The notes beneath the pieces were generated by a model. It made no database searches, was not told the origin of the DNA, and saw nothing but the letters and a program-made list of their open reading frames with translations. A DNA stretch of 35,934 bases from Chloroflexota bacterium (lineage in GTDB: Bacteria; Chloroflexota; Anaerolineae; Anaerolineales; UBA4823). Shown here in pieces: positions 22,757 to 32,141 of this stretch. Positions within the stretch are counted from its first letter, which is position 1. Each line of letters begins with the position of its first letter. The stretch is from contig JAAYXE010000129.1 in NCBI GenBank assembly GCA_012516075.1, positions 1-35,934 on the forward strand. The letters run 5' to 3'. Position numbers and translations under genes: made by a program.

Positions 22757-23839
22757 TCATCCTGCCGCCTGCTCCACCACCCGTGCGACCTCTTCGACGT
22801 AGCGGTCCAGGTTCAACCCTTCTTCCACCGCCTGGCGGGCGTTCGCTCCCAACCGCTGCTGCAGGGGGCGGTCGTGCCACAGCGAAAGCATGGTGTCGCG
22901 CAGGGCTTCCGGGTTCGACGGTTCCACGAACAGGCCGGTCTCGCCGTCCTGCACATAATCGACGATCCCTGGTGAGCGGCTGACGATCAGCGGGCGGCCC
23001 ATCGACATTGCCTCCAGCACACCGTTCACTCCGGCGGCATAGTCCACCGGGTGCAGCGGCGTGACCACCAGGCGGGCGCGAGCGTACAGCGATTTCAACT
23101 GCGAATAGGGGATATGAGAAAGGAAGGTGACATCTTCAGCCTGGACCGGCCGGCTGCGGCTGGTGGACCAGGGGCTTGAAGCGACCACCACCAGGCGCAG
23201 CCCCGTCCCGCTGACAGCCTGCACCAGGGTCTCGTAATCGCGGTTTTCACGGCCCACCGCCAGCAGGTAGTCTTCCGCCTCCACAGGCTCAGGACGGTAA
23301 AACAGGTGGTCCACTTTATCGCGAATGAAGTGCACCCGCTCCGCTGGGAAGCCCAGGTGCCGCACGGCGTAGTCCGCCTGGGTCTGGCACAGCACGATCA
23401 GGTGGGCAATATGCTTTTCGACCTGCCACAGGCTGAATGCCCGGGCTTTGACACCTGAAGAAAGCTTGTGAGCGATGACCACATGCGGCGTGTCTCTGCG
23501 CCGCAGGGACATCCACAGGGCAAGGGGAATGGCCACTTTTTCGTTGGTCGAGAGGATTGCGCGCGGGTGTTTTACGGCAGCCGCTTTCATCGCCAGCGAC
23601 AGATCCAGTTTGAGACGCTTTTCGAGCGGGTACAGCCAGCGGTACCAGCCTTCATCCGCTGCCTGGTACCCCACCAGCTCAGCGCCCAGGCGGCGGGCGA
23701 GTTCGAGATAATCTTTGCGCGGCCCCGGATCCTGCGGGCTGTCGTAGCCTGGCCGCTTTTTCCAGGTCAGCAGGTTGACCAGCACGAGCGGTTGGGATGT
23801 GAGAGATGAGGCGTTCAATGCGGTTCCATTCTGGCTCAT
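22757..23839 (-). CDS. Glycosyltransferase, GT4-like (GT-B fold)
   Basis: A 360-residue cytoplasmic or membrane-associated sugar transferase. The C-terminal domain carries the retaining-GT4 signature: E276 (VLEAMSMGRPLIVS) and G289-I-V-D-Y-V-Q-D-G-E-T-G-L-F-V-E. The N-terminal domain lacks the usual GG loop and starts LVLVNLLTWKKRPGYDSP. Donor and acceptor sugars cannot be inferred and no polysaccharide cluster is near. The ATG has GGGGGA seven bases upstream, and a short leader begins at an extended -10 promoter embedded in a hairpin. Confidence 0.87.
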   Translation of the reverse strand: MSQNGTALNASSLTSQPLVLVNLLTWKKRPGYDSPQDPGPRKDYLELARRLGAELVGYQAADEGWYRWLYPLEKRLKLDLSLAMKAAAVKHPRAILSTNEKVAIPLALWMSLRRRDTPHVVIAHKLSSGVKARAFSLWQVEKHIAHLIVLCQTQADYAVRHLGFPAERVHFIRDKVDHLFYRPEPVEAEDYLLAVGRENRDYETLVQAVSGTGLRLVVVASSPWSTSRSRPVQAEDVTFLSHIPYSQLKSLYARARLVVTPLHPVDYAAGVNGVLEAMSMGRPLIVSRSPGIVDYVQDGETGLFVEPSNPEALRDTMLSLWHDRPLQQRLGANARQAVEEGLNLDRYVEEVARVVEQAAG

Positions 23840-23861
23840 TGGTTTTCCCCCGGCGCGAGCG

Positions 23862-23870
23862 ATTATAACA
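23862..23870 (-). promoter_or_regulatory. Extended -10 promoter of the glycosyltransferase gene
   Basis: The minus strand reads TGTTATAAT, a perfect extended -10. Its TG is the last two bases of the adjacent terminator-like hairpin. Transcription would begin near 23855, about 16 bases before the ATG. Confidence 0.5.
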
Positions 23871-23892
23871 CGGGCCGGAATCCCGGCCCGTG
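23869..23892 (-). terminator. Hairpin terminator of the RimJ-like gene
   Basis: CACGGGCCGG (23869-23878) and CCGGCCCGTG (23883-23892) form a perfect 10-base stem with a 4-base loop, 50 bases after the stop of the upstream minus-strand gene. The following bases (TTATAATC) are only moderately T-rich, and they double as the next gene's -10 box. Confidence 0.6.
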
Positions 23893-23942
23893 AACTTCGT
23901 TCTCTTCATCTCTTTGATTGTATGTTTTCGGTTTCTTGCCTT

Positions 23943-24587
23943 TTACGGAAGAACGGGTTTCAGGGGGATCGGTCTTCCGATAGCGTCGAAAGCCTCGATC
24001 TGGACAGCCGCGGCGGGGCTGCTGGGGTAATCCTGCCGCAGCAGCGACCAGATCATGGCGTCCCGCAGGGTGCCGTCGTGGGCCCGCACCCGCTTGCGCA
24101 GCGTGGCATCATGCGTATAGCCAAGCTTCCGGGGCACTGCGGCGCTGCGCACATTCTCCGCGTCGCAGTGGATTTCCACCCGCTCGACTCCATCAATCTC
24201 GAATGCCACCTTTGTGAGCGCGGCGCTGACCTCGGTCGCCAGGCCCTGGTTGGTGTAATCTTTGTGGATCCAGTACCCGATTTCACGTGCACCCTCGCCG
24301 ATGCGGGTGTGCAGGCCGGTCCCTCCCAGCACACGAGTCTCGTCCTTATTGAAGATGCCGTACACGAAGTCCTGTCCCAGGTCGAACTTGCCGCGGAAGC
24401 TGCGCAGGAGGTCGATCTTCTTCTGCAGATCCTCCGGCTCGTTGTAGGCCCAGGGCATCCAGGGGCGCAGATGGTCCACTGATTCATCGATGGCGGTTTT
24501 GAGCAGTGGGGCATCCACAGGGTTCCAGCAGCGGATCACCAGACGGGGGGTGTGGATGCGGTAAGCGGGTCCAGGGATTTCTGACAT
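23943..24587 (-). CDS. RimJ/RimL-type GNAT acetyltransferase
   Basis: A 214-residue acetyltransferase of the group that modifies N-termini of ribosomal proteins (RimJ/RimL) and related substrates. It opens with the typical RIHTPRLVIRCW strand; the core strand EIGYWIHKDYTNQG leads into the acetyl-CoA loop Q-G-L-A-T-E, and motif B has NVRSAAVPRKLGY. The last ~35 residues are an extension. The ATG at 24587 follows GGAGGAG and shares its A with the stop of the preceding gene (TGATG), a sign of translational coupling. The substrate is unproven. Confidence 0.88.
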   Translation of the reverse strand: MSEIPGPAYRIHTPRLVIRCWNPVDAPLLKTAIDESVDHLRPWMPWAYNEPEDLQKKIDLLRSFRGKFDLGQDFVYGIFNKDETRVLGGTGLHTRIGEGAREIGYWIHKDYTNQGLATEVSAALTKVAFEIDGVERVEIHCDAENVRSAAVPRKLGYTHDATLRKRVRAHDGTLRDAMIWSLLRQDYPSSPAAAVQIEAFDAIGRPIPLKPVLP

Positions 24588-25261
24588 CAATTCTCCTCCG
24601 TTGCTTCTGGTGTGCGGATTTCAAGGTAAGTACGGTGATAATCCACGGCAACCTGGGTGAGGTAATCGCTGAACTCACTCCAGCGCTGCGTGAGCAGGCG
24701 GCGCTGGTTCTGCATGGCCGGGTCGTCCGGGTTCTGACGGGCGCGCCGCAGCCGGCGCAGGATCTGCCCGCTGCTTTCCACGACCTGGCCGGCGAGCTGC
24801 TCCAGCGGGCTGGTCTGGATGCGGCGCAGCACGCGGTCCATCGCCTGGCGCGCCGCGACCGCGGATTCAACCTCCCCCAGGTGACCGGCCATCAGCATGT
24901 AGTCCATCAAAAAGGCTTGGTGCCAGTAGTAGCTGATGCGGTCGCTGGCCTCTTTGATGGACAGCACGTAGAGCAGTTTGCGCGACAGACTCTTCAGGAT
25001 CTCGACCAGCAGGCGCAGCGGGAAGACCAGACAGCTCGCCAGGCAGGACTCGCCTCCCCGGTTGAGCACCCCAACCACCTCCCGCGAGAGCCCGTAGCCG
25101 CGGGCATGGGCGATGGCCTGGGGCATTCGCCGGCGAAAGTACTCCTCGACGATCCAGTCCAGTATCGGGACTGGAATCAGCGGAGAGAGGCCGGCAAACG
25201 TGGCCTGGGCATAGATCTTCCAGTCGAATGCGGTGCGCGGCGTGAGGGGCTGTGGCTGCAT
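24587..25261 (-). CDS. Unrecognised helical protein coupled to a RimJ-like GNAT
   Basis: A 224-residue protein of no family known to me. A moderately hydrophobic stretch at about 24-40 (LSPLIPVPILDWIVEEY) and another at about 73-98 (CLASCLVFPLRLLVEILKSL) suggest membrane association or buried helices; the C-terminal 100 residues are helical and rich in Arg, Gln and Glu (ARQAMDRVLRRI, QILRRLRRARQN). No signal peptide. No clear Shine-Dalgarno precedes the ATG. Its stop overlaps the next start (TGATG), so the two proteins are made together; whether it is the acetylation target is a guess. Confidence 0.7.
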   Translation of the reverse strand: MQPQPLTPRTAFDWKIYAQATFAGLSPLIPVPILDWIVEEYFRRRMPQAIAHARGYGLSREVVGVLNRGGESCLASCLVFPLRLLVEILKSLSRKLLYVLSIKEASDRISYYWHQAFLMDYMLMAGHLGEVESAVAARQAMDRVLRRIQTSPLEQLAGQVVESSGQILRRLRRARQNPDDPAMQNQRRLLTQRWSEFSDYLTQVAVDYHRTYLEIRTPEATEEN

Positions 25262-25547
25262 AGAAGTGTGCAGGTGGATATGACCGGTAAGCTCCGGGAA
25301 GCAGGATCACCAGCAGACTGGCCAGCAGGGCGCTGAAAAAATGCAAAAGGGGGCACTGTGGTTCATCTTCAGCGGCCAGAAAACCAGCAGCCCCAGATTG
25401 AGCCAATCGGATAGAGCAGCATATATGCTGTGCGCTCTGGCTCTGTTCGCTTCACAGTGCCTGCAGGATCAGACTCACTGCCGGTAGTATCTGACCGGCG
25501 GCGGGGACTGCCGCGCACAGCGCAGCCCTCGCCGCCGGTTCCCTGGT
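25262..25547. other. Intergenic stretch with a GC-rich hairpin
   Basis: No gene supported. CCGGCGGCG (25495-25503) pairs with CGCCGCCGG (25530-25538) around a 26-base interior that itself can fold. It lies just after the HtrA stop and may end that transcript, although there is no T-run. Confidence 0.45.
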
Positions 25548-26807
25548 TCAGCGTTCCGACGGCCGGGCCTGCAGGGTGACGTCGATCGTGGTCTCGCGTC
25601 CATTACGCAGCACGGTCAGGGTGACGGTCTGCCCGACCTCTGTGGAGCGAGACAGGTAGGCGATGATGTCATCCATCCCGTTCACCGGCTGGTCGTCGAT
25701 GGCGATGATCACGTCCCCGCCGATTGGGGTGAGGAAGCCGTCCACTTCTGCTTCACGATTGCTGCCGCGCACGCCTGCTTCCTCGCTCGGGCTGCCCTCG
25801 ATCACTTCGATCACCAGCGCACCGCGCTGGCCAGAGGGCAGGTCCATCGCCCGGGCCAGGGAGGGTGTCAGGGTGGTCCCGCTGATGCCCAGCCAGGGGT
25901 GCGCATACCTGCCGCTTTCGATCAGAGAAGGCACCACGCGCAGCACGATATTGGAGGGGACAGCAAAACCGATGCCGGCGTTAGCCTGGTTGGTGGAACG
26001 GATAGCGGTGGTGATGCCGATCACCTGGCCTTCAATATTCACCAGCACCCCGCCCGAGTTGCCGGGGTTGATCGGCGCGTCCGTCTGGATCACATCGGGA
26101 ATCTGGTAACCGCCGGCGATCAGGCCCACCGGCAAAGAGCGGTTCAGGGCGCTGATAACGCCCACGGTCATGGTGCCGTTCAACCCGAACGGGTTTCCGA
26201 TGGCGATGGCCAGCTGCCCCACACGCACCTGCGACGAATCGCCCATGACGACCGGCTGCAGCAGGTCCCGGGGGGCGTCGACACGGATCACAGCCAGGTC
26301 GCTGTCCCGATCGGAGCCGACCAGCTCTGCCGTGTAAATACTGCCGTCATAGAAGGTCACCTGAATATTCTGCGCGTCTTCCACCACGTGGTAATTGGTG
26401 ACGATGTGGCCGTCCTGGTCCCAGACAAAACCCGAGCCGTCGCCCTGCCCGAAGAACTCGGGGGCCTCAGGGGTTGCTTCCAGATCGGGATGGTCGGGGG
26501 GCAGGTCCGGATCCTCCGGGAAGAACGGGTTGAACTCAAGGGTCTGGGGCACCAGAACCTGAATATTCACGACCGAGGGGTTGACCAGGGCGTAGACACG
26601 CTCCAGCGCGCCTTCATAAGCGGCGATGACTTCGGGGTTATCCAGGCCGGAGACCACTTCCTGGCGCGGTGCAGGGGTGACCTCCACCCGGCCCTGGGGC
26701 TGCCGGCGGGTGGTGATTCCCGGTATGCGGCTGACCAGTGCACAGGCCATGGTCGAGAAGATGACGAGCAGGATAAATCCAATGGTTAACGGTTTAGACC
26801 GGTTCAA
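25548..26807 (-). CDS. HtrA/DegP-like serine protease lipoprotein
   Basis: A 419-residue membrane-anchored quality-control protease. The signal peptide ends in a lipobox (S-T-M-A-C22), so the protein is probably lipid-anchored on the outer face of the membrane. After a ~100-residue linker rich in Pro, Asp and Glu comes the trypsin-like domain with H140 (TNYHVV), D170 (DSDLAV) and S251 (GNSGG), then one PDZ domain (about 305-412). The triad is intact. It should degrade or refold damaged exported proteins. It is divergent from the cytochrome gene; TATAAT on the minus strand at 26873-26878 is a plausible -10 about 65 bases before the start. Confidence 0.95.
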   Translation of the reverse strand: MNRSKPLTIGFILLVIFSTMACALVSRIPGITTRRQPQGRVEVTPAPRQEVVSGLDNPEVIAAYEGALERVYALVNPSVVNIQVLVPQTLEFNPFFPEDPDLPPDHPDLEATPEAPEFFGQGDGSGFVWDQDGHIVTNYHVVEDAQNIQVTFYDGSIYTAELVGSDRDSDLAVIRVDAPRDLLQPVVMGDSSQVRVGQLAIAIGNPFGLNGTMTVGVISALNRSLPVGLIAGGYQIPDVIQTDAPINPGNSGGVLVNIEGQVIGITTAIRSTNQANAGIGFAVPSNIVLRVVPSLIESGRYAHPWLGISGTTLTPSLARAMDLPSGQRGALVIEVIEGSPSEEAGVRGSNREAEVDGFLTPIGGDVIIAIDDQPVNGMDDIIAYLSRSTEVGQTVTLTVLRNGRETTIDVTLQARPSER

Positions 26808-26872
26808 GTTTGCCTCCAGAACAAAAAAGCCAGATGGCGCCCTTTATTCCCTCCATAAGGGCTTTCAGCGTT

Positions 26873-26878
26873 ATTATA
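26873..26878 (-). promoter_or_regulatory. Candidate -10 box of the HtrA gene
   Basis: TATAAT on the minus strand, about 65 bases before the ATG at 26807. No clear -35 or TG extension is visible. It is back-to-back with the cytochrome gene's -10. Confidence 0.4.
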
Positions 26879-26963
26879 GACGAAAACGCCGCTGCCCATC
26901 CAATGGATTGAGTCAGATTAACCCTGGATCGCACACACGGCATCCCGACCGGCGGCAGTGCGG

Positions 26964-26969
26964 TATAAT
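26964..26969 (+). promoter_or_regulatory. Candidate -10 box of the cytochrome c gene
   Basis: TATAAT lies 48 bases before the ATG at 27018, giving a leader of about 42 bases that contains the GGGAGGAG ribosome site. No recognisable -35, so an activator may be needed. Confidence 0.45.
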
Positions 26970-27017
26970 CGACTGTGACGAGGGGAACAATCACTGAAAC
27001 GATATCAGGGAGGAGCG

Positions 27018-27494
27018 ATGCGTAATAAATTCTGGGTGTTTTTGTGCGCGCTGGTGATCGGTTCACTGGCGCTGGCAGCCTGCGGGGGAGGCGGAGAAAC
27101 CAACGGAACCAGCAGCGGAAACGGGGATGGCGGTGGGGGCGAGGTCGTCGAGGAACTGGACCGGCCTGCGCCGCCCCAGGAATACGCCAGCCTGACCAAT
27201 CCGTTTGCCGGCAGCCAGGAGGCTGTCTCGGCCGGCCAGACGATCTATCAGACCAACTGCGCTTCCTGCCACGGCAGCAGCGGGCAGGGTGATGGCCCCG
27301 CGGCAGCCGCGCTCGATCCGGCGCCACAGAATCTGGCGGCCAATGAGGAAGGACTGAGCGACGGTTACCTGTTCTGGCGCATTTCGGAAGGCGGTCTGAT
27401 GGATCCCTTTAACTCGGCCATGCCCGCCTGGAAGAGCATCCTGAGCGAAGACGATCGATGGCAGGTGATCTCATATATCCGCACGCTGGACTAG
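27018..27494 (+). CDS. Class I c-type cytochrome lipoprotein
   Basis: A 158-residue mono-haem electron carrier tethered to the outer face of the membrane. The signal peptide ends in the lipobox L-A-A-C22, followed by a Gly/Asn/Ser-rich flexible linker (23-42). The haem site is C81-A-S-C84-H85, with M135 (S-A-M-P-A-W) as the likely distal ligand, and the C-terminal helix W148QVISYIRTL is typical. Start with GGAGGAG spaced well. The next genes on the same strand encode a NarX/NarL-like pair 130 bases away, but a large hairpin lies between. Electron partners are not present in the window. Confidence 0.93.
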   Translation: MRNKFWVFLCALVIGSLALAACGGGGETNGTSSGNGDGGGGEVVEELDRPAPPQEYASLTNPFAGSQEAVSAGQTIYQTNCASCHGSSGQGDGPAAAALDPAPQNLAANEEGLSDGYLFWRISEGGLMDPFNSAMPAWKSILSEDDRWQVISYIRTLD

Positions 27495-27536
27495 CCTGAG
27501 ACGAAAGCCGTCGTTTTGCGCAGAAATGTGCGATGA

Positions 27537-27581
27537 GGTTTTACCGCTCCGCCTGCGCATGCGGGCGGAGCGGTAAAAACC
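27537..27581. terminator. Long inverted repeat between cytochrome and kinase genes
   Basis: ACCGCTCCGCC (27543-27553) pairs perfectly with GGCGGAGCGGT (27564-27574), and the stem is extended by GGTTTT (27537-27542) with AAAAACC (27575-27581). It follows the cytochrome stop by about 40 bases. There is no T-run after the stem on the plus strand, so termination there would be inefficient. Confidence 0.5.
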
Positions 27582-27613
27582 GAACAAATGCACGATAAAA
27601 GATCGAATTCGGG

Positions 27614-27619
27614 TAAAAT
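27614..27619 (+). promoter_or_regulatory. Possible -10 box for a leaderless kinase mRNA
   Basis: TAAAAT is followed by exactly six bases and then the GTG start codon at 27626, so transcription would begin at or next to the start codon. No Shine-Dalgarno precedes this GTG. No -35 is visible. Confidence 0.3.
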
Positions 27620-27625
27620 AAAACC

Positions 27626-29488
27626 GTGAACGCTCTGGCGAATAAATTCAGCCGAATCACAACTACACACTGGATCGCATGGGGCATCGTTGGGCTGCTG
27701 CTCGCCGGTGTGCTGCTCGGTGTGTTTCTGCAGATCCTGCGGCCAGATCTTCTCACCCAGAGCCTGCTGACCGGGCTTGGCGGGATGCTGCTGGGATCGC
27801 TGGCTCTGCTGGCTGTTCTGGTGCGCCAGAGAGAAGCGGCACATTCCCGGCAGGCTGAGCTGCAGGCCCAACTGGCCGAAGCCGAACAACAGGTGACTGA
27901 AGCCTACCAGCGCCTGGAAGCCATTTTCCAAATCAGCAGTAAATTTGTCGAGGCGATGGACGAGAAAGAGATCATTGAACTCGTCCTGCGCCAGTCGGTT
28001 GACCTTGTGGGGGCGACAGGCGCTTCCTATGTCCCCCTGGACGAGCGAGGACAGCCGCTGACGGCGATCAATCACGGTGAGCTGCCTTTCCCCGTCTTTA
28101 ACGACTGGGTTGAATATCTGGCCTCGCCAGCGGTGCGCGATCGCTGCCGCACCTGTAAAGACCACGGAAAACTGAAGATGGGCGGGACTTGCCCGCTGCT
28201 GCAGGGACCCTTCTCCGATGCCATCGGCATGTTCTGCCTGCCATTGAGACGCGGCGATCGTGAATTCGGTGTACTGAACCTGTTCCTGCCCAACACGGCT
28301 CGTATGGATGGTCACCTGGTGGGCTTCCTGCAGACCCTGATCGACCATACGGCCCTGGCGCTGGACGGCGTCTACCTGCGGCGGCGAGAGGCGGCAGCGC
28401 TCCAGCAGCTCCAGGCGGTGCGCGAGCGCACCGATTTAAACTCGCTGCTCAACAGCCTGCTGCAGGATATCCACCGCAGCCTGGAGGCGGATTTCTCCCT
28501 GCTGGGCGTGCGCGAGGCGGATAATAACCTCATCCAGGTGACGCTGGGCTACTTCCCACCTCAGGCCAGGCCGTTTGTCGACGGCGTGGTGCAGAGTGTG
28601 ATGACGTCACAAGAACCGGTATTGATCGGGGATGTGGCCGGAGATCACGGAGCAGGACCGGGAATCCGCTCGCTGATGGCCGTGCCGCTGCTGACACCCG
28701 ACCGCAGCATCCTGGGTGTGCTGGTGACCGCCAACCGGCGCAGCGAGAGCTTCCTGCCGCGCCAGCTTTCCATGCTGCAGACGGTCGCCGGTCAGGTGGT
28801 CCTGGCAATCCAGAACGCCAACCAGATGGCGGAACTCGAATTCCGTGTCATCCTCGATGAACGCACGCGCCTGGCGCGTGAGATCCACGACGGACTGGCC
28901 CAGACCCTGGGCTTTCTCAAGCTGCAGACGGCCCAGATGCAGAATTACCTGGCGAAAAACGAGATCGAACGCCTGCGGCAGAGCGCCAGCCTGTGCTATA
29001 CCACGCTGAGTGAGGCATACCAGGACGTGCGCCAGGCCATCGATGGCCTGCGCATCTGGCCGGACGAGGAGGGCATGAGCGGCTGGCTGAAAGAGACCGT
29101 CGCCGAGTTCGAAGAGATCAGCGGCATTCCCGTCCACCTGGATTTACCGGCTGCGGAAATACGCATGCCCCCCGAAGTTCATGCCCAGTTGATCCGCATC
29201 GCTCAGGAGGCGCTGAGCAATGTGCGCAAGCACGCGCAGGCCAGCCAGGTCTGGATCACCTGCCAGGAGAAGGACGGGGAGCTGTGGATGGAAATCCGCG
29301 ACGATGGCATCGGCTTTTCCCCACAGGACGTCCCCGGAGCATCACGCTACGGGCTGCGCGGCATGCGCGAGCTGGCGGAACTGGTCGGAGCCGATTTTCA
29401 GGTGATCAGCCGGCCGGACGAGGGCACCACTGTGCTTGTGCGGCTGCCTCTCTATTCACTGCAGCGCCTGTCGTTCCACCTTCAATGA
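27626..29488 (+). CDS. NarX-type sensor histidine kinase with two GAF domains and a Cys cluster
   Basis: A 620-residue membrane kinase. Two membrane helices lie at 15-38 and 44-68 with almost no loop between them, so there is no external sensor. A coiled linker (70-100) leads to GAF1 (about 115-250), GAF2 (about 270-400), then the HisKA_3 domain with H421 (REIHDGLAQTL) and a HATPase domain (N-box RIAQEALSNVRKHA, 524-537; D559-D-G-I-G-F). GAF1 contains C174-R-T-C177, C189 and C204, spaced like a metal, Fe-S or redox site. It starts with GTG and no ribosome site. The response-regulator gene follows after 16 bases. By domain order it is like NarX/NreB/LiaS kinases; the signal is probably cytoplasmic, perhaps redox. 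Confidence 0.92.
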   Translation: MNALANKFSRITTTHWIAWGIVGLLLAGVLLGVFLQILRPDLLTQSLLTGLGGMLLGSLALLAVLVRQREAAHSRQAELQAQLAEAEQQVTEAYQRLEAIFQISSKFVEAMDEKEIIELVLRQSVDLVGATGASYVPLDERGQPLTAINHGELPFPVFNDWVEYLASPAVRDRCRTCKDHGKLKMGGTCPLLQGPFSDAIGMFCLPLRRGDREFGVLNLFLPNTARMDGHLVGFLQTLIDHTALALDGVYLRRREAAALQQLQAVRERTDLNSLLNSLLQDIHRSLEADFSLLGVREADNNLIQVTLGYFPPQARPFVDGVVQSVMTSQEPVLIGDVAGDHGAGPGIRSLMAVPLLTPDRSILGVLVTANRRSESFLPRQLSMLQTVAGQVVLAIQNANQMAELEFRVILDERTRLAREIHDGLAQTLGFLKLQTAQMQNYLAKNEIERLRQSASLCYTTLSEAYQDVRQAIDGLRIWPDEEGMSGWLKETVAEFEEISGIPVHLDLPAAEIRMPPEVHAQLIRIAQEALSNVRKHAQASQVWITCQEKDGELWMEIRDDGIGFSPQDVPGASRYGLRGMRELAELVGADFQVISRPDEGTTVLVRLPLYSLQRLSFHLQ

Positions 29489-29504
29489 TTGGGAGTAGCT
29501 GTTC

Positions 29505-30146
29505 ATGTCGACGATTCGCCTGGTGGTGGTTGACGATCATGCCCTGTTCCGGGCCGGGTTGATCAGCCTGCTGTCGGAGATGCCCGGGCTGCAGGTCGTT
29601 GGGGAGGCCGGTAATGGGGCCGAAGCCCTGGAAGTCATCCGGCGCACCCGGCCGGATGTGGTCCTGCTGGATGTCAATATGCCCGTGATGGGGGGCGTCG
29701 AGACCGTGCGGGCTTTGCGGAAGGGCAGCGGCCCGAAGATCCTGATGCTGACGATTTCGAAGAATGATGAAGACCTGCTGGGCGCGATCACGGCCGGCGC
29801 GGATGGTTACCTGCTGAAAAACTCCGAACCCGATGAACTGCGCAAGGCCATCCTCCTGGTGCACGAGGGGATGTCTGTGCTGTCGCCGCATGTCACCCGT
29901 CAGGTGCTGCGGGCGGTGAGCAGCGATGTAAGCCGCAGCCAGGACCTGGGCCTGAGCAGCCGCGAGATGGAAGTGCTGGCCTGCCTGGCGCAGGGCCACA
30001 CGACGTCACAGATCGGCGAGCAGCTCTTCATTTCGGAGAACACGGTGAAGACGCATGTGCGTCATATCCTGGAGAAGCTGGAGGCCTCCAACCGCGCTGA
30101 GGCGGTGAGCAAAGCCATCCAGCTGGGATTGATCGGCCAGGAATAA
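29505..30146 (+). CDS. NarL/FixJ-family response regulator
   Basis: A 213-residue DNA-binding regulator. The receiver domain has the acidic pair D10-D11, phospho-acceptor D56 (LLDVNMP), T83 and K105; the LuxR-type helix-turn-helix spans about 148-210 (L-S-S-R-E-M-E-V-L-A, then GHTTSQIGEQLFISENTVKTHVRHIL). It is the evident partner of the kinase ending 16 bases upstream, with GGGAG nine bases before its ATG. Target genes cannot be read from the window; the cytochrome gene upstream is a candidate. Confidence 0.95.
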   Translation: MSTIRLVVVDDHALFRAGLISLLSEMPGLQVVGEAGNGAEALEVIRRTRPDVVLLDVNMPVMGGVETVRALRKGSGPKILMLTISKNDEDLLGAITAGADGYLLKNSEPDELRKAILLVHEGMSVLSPHVTRQVLRAVSSDVSRSQDLGLSSREMEVLACLAQGHTTSQIGEQLFISENTVKTHVRHILEKLEASNRAEAVSKAIQLGLIGQE

Positions 30147-30655
30147 GCTGATTTATTCTCTGAGTGTGCTGAGCGACCAGCGGAGGCGGTTTCTCTTCAG
30201 GAAGCTGCAGGATACGGATGGACGCTGATCACGCGGACGAACGCGGATGATTCATCGCATCCCCCGTGAGCGGCACGCAAACATGCACAGTCTGCGGTCT
30301 GAGCGGCAGGGACATGCTTCCCATGCTGCGCCTGCTCAGTCGAAGACGCCCGTGAAACCCCGGGATAGGTTACTCGTTAGCCCCTGTTTGTACCATTCAG
30401 TCCTTATTGTCGAAGCAGGCACGGCGTCCGTCTGAAGCAGGCCAGTTCAACAGGACGGCGCGCTTCTGCTCCCAGAAATATAAACATGCCTGCAGTCCAT
30501 AACAAATAATGATGCGTCTTCGTTATCTGGTGCATTATTATTTGCTGTAAGGGCACGGCGCTGCGGCGAGAGCCGGTTTTCTCCTCCGGACACCGGTCCA
30601 GAGAGCACGTCTGCTGTTCGCTGCGCGCCGTGCCCCTATCCCCTAAGCAGCCCGT
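30147..30655. other. Gene-free stretch with repeats
   Basis: No protein-like frame. At 30211-30255 there is a run of CGGATG / CGCGGA-type units (GGATACGGATGGACGCTGAT, then CACGCGGACGAACGCGGATG), a simple repeat often seen between genes of GC-rich environmental bacteria. At 30530-30640 lies the second GGGCACGGCG element. The middle part (30260-30500) shows nothing I can name. Confidence 0.6.
30530..30640. repeat. GGGCACGGCG inverted-repeat element, copy 2
   Basis: GGGCACGGCG (30551-30560) and CGCCGTGCCC (30626-30635) form the ends; flanks and interior match the element at 17715-17825. An outer imperfect inverted repeat, ACAAATAATGATGC (30502-30515) with GCATTATTATTTG (30532-30544), encloses its left end. 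It lies 20 bases after the isocitrate lyase stop (on the minus strand) and may end that transcript. Confidence 0.7.
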
Positions 30656-31969
<1,314 letters not shown>

Positions 31970-32141
31970 GTCTTTCTTCCTCCTGTGCCTTCAAAAAATC
32001 TTCCGGGCCAGCGGGGGAAGCCCCCGTTTTGGCAAATCTCAGGCGGTTTCGCTTCAGGCAAAAGCATGCCCCCCAGCACGACCGCGCTTCAACCCACTCG
32101 GTTTTCAAGGTGCAGAGATTATCCCCCCTGCACGATGTCCA

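Noticed and set aside
72..23943. Idea that the three GNAT genes are recent duplicates
   Set aside because: Their lengths, N-terminal parts and motif sequences differ clearly; they belong to different subgroups.
24867..25406. Minus-strand frame with a hydrophobic start near 25380
   Set aside because: Most of it overlaps the 224-residue gene in another frame; the rest is Ala/Pro/Arg-rich and no ribosome site precedes it.
27491..28348. Long minus-strand open frame (285 codons)
   Set aside because: It lies antisense to the NarX-like kinase, is rich in Gln/His as expected for an antisense shadow of a GC-rich gene, and has no recognisable domain.
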